A DNA stretch of 43,302 nucleotides from Sphaerotilus sp. (lineage in GTDB: Bacteria > Pseudomonadota > Gammaproteobacteria > Burkholderiales > Burkholderiaceae_C): the NCBI GenBank assembly GCA_013299055.1, contig JAAFKB010000028.1:1-43302 (forward strand). Reading direction: 5' to 3'. Below the pieces are notes generated by a model. The model was given only the letters and a program-made list of their open reading frames with translations, was not told the DNA's origin and ran no database searches. Both the position numbers and the translations under genes were made by a program. Shown here one piece after another: positions 1 through 7,466 of the stretch (position 1 is the first letter of the stretch; each line of letters starts with the position of its first letter).

Positions 1-1
1 G

Positions 2-1430
2 CAGTTCACGGACAAGCAGGCGGGTGCGGGCAAGGCGGTGGTGCTGAGCGGGAACGTGAGCGGGCTTGACGCGGGGAACTACAGCCTGACGATGCCGGCG
101 GGCCTGGCGGCGACGATCACGCCGAGACCGATCCCGCTCATGGGACTGGCGGCGCAGGACCGGGTGTATGACGGAACAGTAGGCGTCACGCTGACGGGCA
201 CGCCAACGGTGAACGCCCTGGCGGGCGATCAGCTCACGGTGATCGGCAGTGCGGCAGGGGCGTTCGCGGACAAAGGGGCCGGGGTGGCGAAGCCAATTGC
301 GGTGTCGGGTCTGACGCTGGGAGGTGCGGACGCGGGGAACTACAGCGTGGTGATCCCGACGAGCCTGACGGCGACGATCACGCCGAAGGCGCTGGTGCTG
401 AGCGGCGTGACAGTGGCGGACAAGGTGTACGACGGGGGCGTGACGGCGACAGTGAACACGGGGGGGCAAAGCCCGAGTGTTGTGGTGGTCGGCGACGACG
501 TGACGGTGAGCATGGTGGGGCAGTTCACGGACAAGCAGGCGGGTGCGGGCAAGGCGGTGGTGCTGAGCGGGAACGTGAGCGGGCTTGACGCGGGGAACTA
601 CAGCCTGACGATGCCGGCGGGCCTGGCGGCGACGATCACGCCGAGGCCGATCCCGCTCACGGGGCTGGTGGCACAGGACCGGGTGTATGACGGGACAGCG
701 GGTGTCACGCTGACGGGTACGCCAACGGTGAACGCCCTGGCGGGCGATCAGCTCACGTTGACAGGGGTGGCGGCAGGGGTGCTGGTCGATCGCCATGCAG
801 GGGTGGCCAAGCCGGTGGCGGTGTCGGGCCTGGCGCTGGGAGGTGCGGACGCGGGGAACTACAGCATGGTGCTCCCGACGAGCCTGACCGCGACGATCAC
901 GCCGAGGGCGCTGGTGGTGAGTGGCGTGACGGTGCTGGACAAGGTGTACGACGCAGGGGTGACGGCCACCGTGAACACGGCAGGGCAGCGCCAGAGTGGT
1001 CTGGTGGCGGGCGACGACGCGACGGTGGGTTTTTTGACGGGACAGTTCGCGGACAAGCAGGCCGGGGCGGGCAAGGCGGTGGTGCTGAGCGCGAGCACCA
1101 GTGGAGCGGATGCCGGGAACTACAGCGTGGTGGTGCCGACGGGTCTGACCGCGACGGTCACACCGAGGCCGATCTCGCTCACGGGATTGACGGCGCAGGA
1201 CCGTGTGTATGACGGCACGGTGGGTGTCACGCTGACCGGCACGCCCACGGTGGGTGGGCTGGCGGGCGATCAACTGTCCGTCGCGGGCACGCCAGTCGGC
1301 ACATTCGCCGATCCGGCTGTCGGGGCAAGCAAACCGGTGTCGGTGGCCGGTCTGGTGCTGAGGGGGGCCGATGCCAGCAACTACACGCTGGTGCCCTCGC
1401 GGTTGCTGACGGCCACCGTGCAGGCGGTCA
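2..1430 (+). repeat. Alternating MBG repeat array with about 519-bp higher-order period
   Basis: Two alternating MBG unit types, each about 85 residues, repeat along the gene. The DNA starting at position 2 recurs almost exactly at 521 for over 120 bp, and a diverged copy begins at 1043. The higher-order unit is therefore about 519-522 bp (173-174 codons). Five full units and one partial unit are visible. The near identity of the first two copies suggests recent duplication or gene conversion, and the array probably continues upstream of the window. Confidence 0.85.
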
Positions 1431-3403
1431 TGCCACCGCCGGTCGTCGGTGTCGCGAGCCGGTCGGAGGTCTCGCCCACCCGCACCACGACACAGGCCAT
1501 GCTGGCACCTGCCATCGAGGTGGCGATGGAGATCACGGTGGGTGACGTCAGCCTCACCGGTGCCAGTTCCAGTGCCAGCCTTGGTGAAGGTGAAGCGGCC
1601 ACCAAGGCGCAGGAAGAACCGACCGTCACCGCCAAACCCGCTGCAGCCGCCCCGACCCCTCCTGCTGTGGCGGCGGCGCCTGTGCCCGCTGTGACGACTC
1701 CACCGGCGGTGACCACGGCGCCGGCCTCATCCCCCAGGCCCGTCGTGGCATCGCCAGCCGTGACGGTGGGAGTGCCTCCTGGACCCGCAGGAACCACCTC
1801 CACCGAGCGCAGCACCCGGACGCCGACGGGCCGCTCGCCTGGGGTCGCGGCGGTCCCCGTGCCGATGCCCGAGCGGCCCAGGCCCGCGCAAGACACGACG
1901 GCGGCTGCGCCCTCCGCCCGGCCGATACGTGCGCCCGAAACCTTGTCGCTCCGCGACATCGCGGGAGGGACTCAACCCGAACAGGCCCTGGACCGCATCA
2001 CCTCTGCATGGTCGGCGCAGGCCATCGCCCAGGGGCTGCCGGCCGAGCAGGTCCAGGCGGCCACGGCACTGTATGGCGCGTCGGTGACGCAGCTCATGGC
2101 CCGAGGCGTGCCACCCGACCAGGCCAGTGCGCAGGCGGCAGAGATCCTGGCCGCGTCTCGTCCCGGCACCCCAGGTGCGCCGGACTTCTCGGGCGGCAGC
2201 ACCGCCGGGACGACGCTGGACCAGCTCGCCGCCAAGCAGGTGGCCATGGCCGTGGCGCGTGGTGTCCCGCAAGCCCAGGCGCGCGCCACCGCCCAGACCT
2301 ACACCCGCTCCGTCGCACAGCTCATGGCGCGGGGCGTGCCACCACCGCTTGCCGTGGCGCAGGCATCGGCGGCGATGCCCCTGTCGGTGAATCCATCGCG
2401 CGGGAGTGTGGCGGGGGGCTCCGCGTCCGACCTGCTGGCGTCGAGTCCATCGGACGGAGGGCGTGCCGCCGTGACCCGTCTGGCCCAGGCCGCATCCCCT
2501 CAAGGCGAGCAGGTGTTCGGTCGCGCCTTGGGTGCTGCCGTCATGGCGGGCAACCACCTTGAGGAGGCCGTGAAGGTCGCACGCGAGGCAGCACAGGAGC
2601 AGGCGCGTCTGGCACGGGTGGACCAGTCGGTGACGGGGGCGCTGACCGGCGCCGGGCCTCGCGCCCTGATCGACGACCAGCCCAGCAGCGTGTCCAGGGG
2701 CTTGGGGAATTTGTTGGCGTCGGGTGTGACCCTGGAAAAGGCCGGGCAGGCCCTGCACGAGCTTCAGCAGGTCATGTCGGGTTATGCGAAGGCCGAGGCC
2801 CGTGACGAAGCGGCCCGTCTGGCGGTGCCTTCGTCATCCACCGACCAGCCGGTGGGGTCACAGGACGCCCTTCTGCAGAAGGCCAGGATCGTGCGCCTGC
2901 AGCAACGGTCCCCGGCTGGCGAGGCGCCGGTGAGCCCGGATGAGCTGGCCCGCGTCCTGGCCGAGCCGCAGTCGACCGCCCTGACCGCCGTGGCCAGCGG
3001 ACGCCATGTCGCCGGGCACTTCACCTCGCCGGGGAACAGCCGCGTCTTCAACCGCGTCCTGTCCGCTGAACTGCTCAAGGGGGTCGCTCCCGATCAGGCC
3101 CTGCGCACCGCCCGGCGCGCAGAGCAGGACATGGCGCTGCGGATTCCGCTGCCGGCCCAGGCGGTCACGTTCCTCGCCCGCCATGCACGGTCCGAACTCA
3201 GCGTGGGCATGGAGAACGGCCAGCCCTTGCCCACCTGGGTGCAGTTCGACCGTGCGACGGGCAGCGTCCTTCTGCACGATGTGCCGCCTGACCGTGCCCG
3301 CGTCCGGGTGGTCCTGCGCGCGGCTGGGGAGCACATCAGCCTGGACATCGGGGAGGTCAGGCCCGCCCCGACGTCACCAGGCATCGCGAGCCGCAGGCCG
3401 TGA
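2..3403 (+). CDS. MBG/YDG-repeat filamentous-haemagglutinin-type surface protein, C-terminal part (5' end outside window)
   Basis: The reading frame is open from the first bases, so the start lies upstream; about 1,133 residues are visible. The first ~475 residues are MBG/YDG-type beta repeats with recurring VYDGT/KVYD, AGNYS and TATITP motifs. These are typical of large secreted adhesins of the haemagglutinin/two-partner-secretion kind. A Pro/Ala/Thr-rich linker follows (about residues 480-660). Next comes an Ala-rich helical section that repeats an LMARGVPP motif (near nt 2095 and 2322) and related segments. Near the C terminus LPTWVQFDRATG resembles cadherin/He_PIG-like Ig folds. The role is inferred to be cell-surface adhesion or matrix formation. 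The stop is 79 bp before the next gene; that gap holds two copies of GCACTGAAAC and a G-rich ribosome-binding site. The identity of the beta-repeat family is fairly certain; the function is not. Confidence 0.8.
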   Translation, partial: QFTDKQAGAGKAVVLSGNVSGLDAGNYSLTMPAGLAATITPRPIPLMGLAAQDRVYDGTVGVTLTGTPTVNALAGDQLTVIGSAAGAFADKGAGVAKPIAVSGLTLGGADAGNYSVVIPTSLTATITPKALVLSGVTVADKVYDGGVTATVNTGGQSPSVVVVGDDVTVSMVGQFTDKQAGAGKAVVLSGNVSGLDAGNYSLTMPAGLAATITPRPIPLTGLVAQDRVYDGTAGVTLTGTPTVNALAGDQLTLTGVAAGVLVDRHAGVAKPVAVSGLALGGADAGNYSMVLPTSLTATITPRALVVSGVTVLDKVYDAGVTATVNTAGQRQSGLVAGDDATVGFLTGQFADKQAGAGKAVVLSASTSGADAGNYSVVVPTGLTATVTPRPISLTGLTAQDRVYDGTVGVTLTGTPTVGGLAGDQLSVAGTPVGTFADPAVGASKPVSVAGLVLRGADASNYTLVPSRLLTATVQAVMPPPVVGVASRSEVSPTRTTTQAMLAPAIEVAMEITVGDVSLTGASSSASLGEGEAATKAQEEPTVTAKPAAAAPTPPAVAAAPVPAVTTPPAVTTAPASSPRPVVASPAVTVGVPPGPAGTTSTERSTRTPTGRSPGVAAVPVPMPERPRPAQDTTAAAPSARPIRAPETLSLRDIAGGTQPEQALDRITSAWSAQAIAQGLPAEQVQAATALYGASVTQLMARGVPPDQASAQAAEILAASRPGTPGAPDFSGGSTAGTTLDQLAAKQVAMAVARGVPQAQARATAQTYTRSVAQLMARGVPPPLAVAQASAAMPLSVNPSRGSVAGGSASDLLASSPSDGGRAAVTRLAQAASPQGEQVFGRALGAAVMAGNHLEEAVKVAREAAQEQARLARVDQSVTGALTGAGPRALIDDQPSSVSRGLGNLLASGVTLEKAGQALHELQQVMSGYAKAEARDEAARLAVPSSSTDQPVGSQDALLQKARIVRLQQRSPAGEAPVSPDELARVLAEPQSTALTAVASGRHVAGHFTSPGNSRVFNRVLSAELLKGVAPDQALRTARRAEQDMALRIPLPAQAVTFLARHARSELSVGMENGQPLPTWVQFDRATGSVLLHDVPPDRARVRVVLRAAGEHISLDIGEVRPAPTSPGIASRRP

Positions 3404-3482
3404 CGGTTGGGCCCACGCTCACTGAACTCAGCACTGAAACGCTGACGCACTGAAACTTTGAGATTCCTATCGGGGGTTATCC

Positions 3483-6299
3483 ATGAGCGAGAACAACGAC
3501 GCAGCCCATTCCGTCTGGCTGGATCGCGTGAAGCTGCTGACCCAGCACAAATGGCGGGCCTTTGTGGTGGTGGTGCTGGCGGCCTTGCTGCTGGGGGCGG
3601 TGCTGTCGTATGCGACCCGTGTCCTGTTTGTTCAGGACGAGGCTTCGCGCCGCTCGCGCGTTGCCGTGGTCGTGCCCAAGGGCAGCCTGGATGGGCAGTC
3701 GATCGCACGGGGGGTGGCGATCTTCGTGACGGAGCACAACCGTCGACCGCCTCACCAGCGCACCGGCCCGGGTTCCCTGGAGGTCATCGAGTTCGACGAG
3801 ACGGCCGAAGCCGCACAGCGCATTGCACAGGATCCGCGCATCATCGGCGTGGTCGGCTACACCCGGCGTGCCTTGCTGGACGAGGCCGCCCGGCGGCTGA
3901 GCGAGCGAAAACTGCCGATCGTGACGCTCCAGTCGCTTGACCAGCCGATCGACGGGGTGGTCTCGATGCGCATCAATGGCGTTGAACAGGGCCGCTTCGT
4001 CGGCAATTACGCCCGCAACATCGCCCAGCAGCGGCTGATGTACGTGATCCAGCAGTCCGGCGGCGAGTTTGACGCCATGGTGGAATCGTTCACCAGCCTC
4101 TACAAGCGGTTCGAGACCCCGGTGCGCGAGACCTGGACGTTCGATCCTCGGCAGGGTGGCGAGCAGACCCTTGAGCAGGCTGCCCAGTCCATCGGCCGGC
4201 TGGGCGTGGGGGCCGTGTTCGTGGCCGCCGAACCGGAGATCGCGGCGCGCATCGTGCATCGCCTGCGTGCCAGCGGCAGTGCCCTCGATTTCTTCGGCCC
4301 GGCCCAGCTCGCCACCCGTGCCTTCACCGAGGCCAGCGCGAAAATGGCGGGCAAGGATGGGGTGTCGATGCAGACCCACGGGATCGTGGCGGCCACGCCG
4401 GTGCTGTTCGACACGGCCAACCAGCAGGCGCAGATGTTCCAGTTGGCCTTCCAGCAGCAGCACGGCGGTGTCGCGCCGGACTGGGTGTCCACCGTGGCGC
4501 ACGATGCCGCACGTCTGGCGGTCGAGCCGGATCGTTCCGGGACGGCGATTCAGGGCATCACCGGGGTGTGGTCCGCCGCATCGGGCTTGCTGGAGCTGCC
4601 CATCCAGATGGGGCTGTACAACGGCGAGCGGATGATCTCGGCCCCCGTGCAGTTGCTGCCGATCGCCAAGGGCGTCGGGTTCGACTACGTGGAGGCGCTC
4701 AAGCAGGGTCGTGTGCTCTACGTCAACGATCGCTTCATGTACAAGACCAACGTGGTCTACGTGGGCACCACGGTGCACGAGATCAGCGAGATCAATCCCA
4801 CGGCGGAGACCGTCACCCTGGATCTGTCGATCTGGTTCCGCTATCGGGGCAGCTTCTCCCCGCAGGACCTGCTCGTCACCAACGCGGCGGAGCCTTTCGT
4901 GCTGGACAAGCCCGAGGAGATCATCGAGTCGCCGGACATCCAGTACCGCCGCTACCGGGTGAAGAAGAAGTTCAGGCTCAACTTCACGCAGGCGAACCGC
5001 ACCTTCAACCAGCAGGTGGCCGGGATCACCTTCCGTCACCGGCAGCTCAACCGCAACAACCTGACCTATGTGGTGGACGTGCTCGGCATGCCTTCCGGGA
5101 ACGACCTCGTGGCCGAGCTGCACAAGCGCAACGTGGTGGCGGGTGCCTCCGGGCTGCAGGTCTCCCACGCCTGGATGTCGCAGGACCTGGTGCAGGAGCG
5201 GGGCGAGGGTGCACCGCAGTACGTCGGCATGACCGGCGAGAAGGCCCTGTTCTCCACCATCACCCTGGGCCTGTCGCTCAAGAATGATGGCGTGTCGGCC
5301 CGGGACATCCTGCCCCCCGAGTTGTTCGTCTACCTGGGCATCTTTGGGTTCGTCGGGCTCATCACGGCGACGCTGATGGACAGTCGGCGCTGGGGACGCT
5401 ACTGGGCGGAGCAGGCCTGGGTGATGCGCCTGATCTTCATGCCGCTGCTGCTGGCATCGCTGGGCAACCTGGTGCTGGACCAGGCGTTCGTGCATGCCGG
5501 ACGCAAGACCGCCGGGATGCTGGTGCTGTGCTACGAGAGTGTCTGGTGGCTGATGGGGGCGTACCTGGCCGACATGGCGGTGCGGCGTTTCATCTGGACT
5601 CGACTGGAATCGCGTGCCCAGCGCGCCATCCCCAACATCATGAAATTCCTGGTGAGTTTCCTGCTGCTGTCGCTGGCCGTGGCCGGCATCACCGCCTTCG
5701 TCCTGAACCAGCCGCTGACCAGCCTGCTGGCGACGTCCGGGGTGTTCGCCATGGTGATCGGTTTTGCGGTCCAGGCCAATATCGCCAATATCTTCTCCGG
5801 CCTGCTGCTCAACGTGGAGCGTCCGTTCAAGGTCGGTGACCTGATCCGGGTGAACAACGTGCTCGGGACGGTCGAGGACATTTCGTGGAGAACCACCCGC
5901 ATCAAGGCCAATGACGGGCAGATGATCAGCCTGGCCAATGCCCGCATCTCGGAAGCCCTCACCGAGAACCTCAGCAACGCCCCCGCCGGTCTGGTGGGCG
6001 AGACCATCCTGTACGTTCGCCCGGATGTGGAGCGTGCCGTTCTCGCGGGCCTGATCAAGGAAGCGATCGGTGGGATCGACGCCATCCTCTTCAAGGAACC
6101 CGGCCAATCACCCGCTCCCAAGATCGCGATGCGCGGACTGGAGTGCCTGAATGGTCAATGGGTGGCGACCTATTCGGTGAAATACCGGGTGGCCACGGAG
6201 TCCAAGAAATCAGAGGCGCGGGACAAGCTCTGGACCCGCTTTGGGCAGTTGTGCAAGGACAAATCGATCGCCTCGGTGGCGTCGGTGCCGCTGGCATGA
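3483..6299 (+). CDS. Chimeric channel: periplasmic-binding-protein domain, pLGIC-like extracellular domain and MscS pore
   Basis: The 938-residue product begins at an ATG preceded by GGGGG. It has an N-terminal membrane anchor (about residues 26-45), then a type-1 periplasmic-binding-protein fold of the branched-chain amino-acid receptor kind (about 58-390, beginning RVAVVVPKGS). A third section (about 415-600) reads like the extracellular beta-sandwich of pentameric ligand-gated channels: VYVGTTVHEISEINP, LDLSIWFRYRG, then FNQQVAGITFRHRQLNRNN at the FPFDxQ position. Several membrane helices follow (about 615-750). The last part is a classical MscS core: GFAVQANIANIFSGLLL, ERPFKVGDLIRVN, GTVEDISWRTTRI. 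It is predicted to be an inner-membrane, ligand-responsive channel facing the periplasm. The MscS part is certain, the binding-protein part very likely, and the pLGIC-like part my own alignment by eye. It overlaps the next gene by ATGA. Confidence 0.85.
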   Translation: MSENNDAAHSVWLDRVKLLTQHKWRAFVVVVLAALLLGAVLSYATRVLFVQDEASRRSRVAVVVPKGSLDGQSIARGVAIFVTEHNRRPPHQRTGPGSLEVIEFDETAEAAQRIAQDPRIIGVVGYTRRALLDEAARRLSERKLPIVTLQSLDQPIDGVVSMRINGVEQGRFVGNYARNIAQQRLMYVIQQSGGEFDAMVESFTSLYKRFETPVRETWTFDPRQGGEQTLEQAAQSIGRLGVGAVFVAAEPEIAARIVHRLRASGSALDFFGPAQLATRAFTEASAKMAGKDGVSMQTHGIVAATPVLFDTANQQAQMFQLAFQQQHGGVAPDWVSTVAHDAARLAVEPDRSGTAIQGITGVWSAASGLLELPIQMGLYNGERMISAPVQLLPIAKGVGFDYVEALKQGRVLYVNDRFMYKTNVVYVGTTVHEISEINPTAETVTLDLSIWFRYRGSFSPQDLLVTNAAEPFVLDKPEEIIESPDIQYRRYRVKKKFRLNFTQANRTFNQQVAGITFRHRQLNRNNLTYVVDVLGMPSGNDLVAELHKRNVVAGASGLQVSHAWMSQDLVQERGEGAPQYVGMTGEKALFSTITLGLSLKNDGVSARDILPPELFVYLGIFGFVGLITATLMDSRRWGRYWAEQAWVMRLIFMPLLLASLGNLVLDQAFVHAGRKTAGMLVLCYESVWWLMGAYLADMAVRRFIWTRLESRAQRAIPNIMKFLVSFLLLSLAVAGITAFVLNQPLTSLLATSGVFAMVIGFAVQANIANIFSGLLLNVERPFKVGDLIRVNNVLGTVEDISWRTTRIKANDGQMISLANARISEALTENLSNAPAGLVGETILYVRPDVERAVLAGLIKEAIGGIDAILFKEPGQSPAPKIAMRGLECLNGQWVATYSVKYRVATESKKSEARDKLWTRFGQLCKDKSIASVASVPLA

Positions 6300-7096
6300 A
6301 CATGGACTCGGGGGTGTGTCACGTGTGGTGTGTGCCCTTGGCGCCTGGAGATCAGATCGCCGCATCGGTCTGGTCGGTGCTGTCACCCCAGGAGCAGGTT
6401 CGGGCCGGGCGTTTCCATCACCCCGAGGACCGGGTCGCGTATGGGGTCGCGCATGCGCTGCTGCGCCTGAGTCTGGGCCAGGCGATCGGGCCGCCGCACG
6501 CCGAGGCCCTCCAGTTCAGGGTGGGTGCCTTCGGCAAGCCCGCCCTGCAGGGACCGGGACCGCAGTTCAACCTGTCGCATTGCCGCTCCATGGTCTGTGT
6601 GGCGGTGTGCGCGCAGGGTGCTGTCGGTGTGGATGTCGAGCCGATCGACCGAGGCGAGGCGATGGACATGGTGGCCGTGGCGCGCGATGTGTTCACGCCA
6701 GCGGAACAGGCTCAGCTGGTGGCTTGCGGCCCTGGTCCTGCCAGGTCAGCCACGTTCATGCGGCTGTGGACCTTGAAGGAGGCGGTGGTCAAGGCGTCTG
6801 GCGCGGGGCTGTCCCATGACCTGCAGTCCTTTGGCATCGCACTGCACGAGGACACGCCGAGCCTGTGGCATCGGTCCAGCTTGTCTGGGCCATGGCAGCC
6901 CCAGGCAGGGGTTGGCTTGAGGCAGTGGCTGTGCGAAGGGCATGTGCTGGCGCTGGCGCATGTCGGTTGCGAACGGCCGGTGGTGCAAACCTGTGTCATG
7001 AACCTGGCGCAGGTGGCCGGCTGGGCTGAAGTGGTTCGAAATGGTTCCATGCTGCACAGATCTGCACTGCGGCAATCGAACATTCAACCGTCCTAA
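6296..7096 (+). CDS. Sfp-type 4'-phosphopantetheinyl transferase
   Basis: The 266-residue product is predicted to move phosphopantetheine from CoA to the conserved serine of carrier domains, which would activate the ACP and PCP domains of the synthetases downstream. The family motifs are present: GVDVEPIDR (GxDxE, metal binding) around residues 109-117 and LWTLKEAVVKASG (WxxKEA) around 160-172. RFHHPEDRVAYGVAHALLR matches the N-terminal substrate region, and FNLSHC is the usual motif between the two halves. I chose the ATG that overlaps the channel stop codon (ATGA); a second in-frame ATG lies at 6302. This overlap suggests co-translation with the channel rather than with the NRPS genes, which have their own upstream region. 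The C-terminal ~25 residues look like a non-conserved extension. Confidence 0.9.
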   Translation: MNMDSGVCHVWCVPLAPGDQIAASVWSVLSPQEQVRAGRFHHPEDRVAYGVAHALLRLSLGQAIGPPHAEALQFRVGAFGKPALQGPGPQFNLSHCRSMVCVAVCAQGAVGVDVEPIDRGEAMDMVAVARDVFTPAEQAQLVACGPGPARSATFMRLWTLKEAVVKASGAGLSHDLQSFGIALHEDTPSLWHRSSLSGPWQPQAGVGLRQWLCEGHVLALAHVGCERPVVQTCVMNLAQVAGWAEVVRNGSMLHRSALRQSNIQPS

Positions 7097-7466
7097 GATA
7101 TGGCACAGGAAAAATTTCATCAAAATGGCATTTCTTCACGAATGACTTGCTGAATGGGGCCGCTTGCCCAGAGTGGCAGACTTTGAAAAGCTGATCAATT
7201 TTTGTAGAATCGGCAACACGCACACATAAAAAATAACATCAAAAATATCAAGAATCTTGCGAGGTTCCCTGTAAACCAAAAATCGCCAGCCTGTTCCCTT
7301 GGCGGCTGCGGTGTTGTCTTGTAAAGAATTTCTGGCGGGTGGCAGGCAATGGATGGCGGTCCGTGCTCAATATCGTTGTCGATGTGTGTCCATGCTGGAT
7401 TTCAGTGGGGATGGCGGATGCCATCTCTGTTTTTGACTAGATTTGACTGGAATTCTCTTGCATAAA
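7097..7466. promoter_or_regulatory. 370-bp relatively AT-rich intergenic regulatory region upstream of the biosynthetic locus
   Basis: No convincing gene is present. The first ~170 bp is much richer in A+T than the flanking genes, with runs such as GGAAAAATTTCATCAAAATG and CATAAAAAATAACATC, as expected of a promoter region. The 9-mer GGATGGCGG occurs twice (about 7350 and 7411). The best promoter match is listed separately. I saw no convincing riboswitch or strong terminator here. A promoter at 7183-7210 would leave a leader of about 250 nt before the hydrolase start. Confidence 0.5.
7183..7210 (+). promoter_or_regulatory. Candidate sigma-70 promoter
   Basis: TTGAAA (7183-7188) and TAGAAT (7205-7210) are separated by 16 bp, one mismatch each from the -35 and -10 consensus (TTGACA, TATAAT), in an AT-rich segment. 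It would drive the serine hydrolase and perhaps the whole PKS-NRPS locus. This is prediction by eye only. Confidence 0.45.

Noticed and set aside
3477..6107. 876-codon minus-strand open frame opposite the channel gene
   Set aside because: The channel protein has clear membrane helices and MscS motifs on the plus strand; the minus-strand product is compositionally antisense-like.
7273..7320. Hairpin CGCCA...TGGCG as terminator after the transferase gene
   Set aside because: The stem is only 5 bp with an 11-nt loop and no T-run, so it is not distinguishable from chance.
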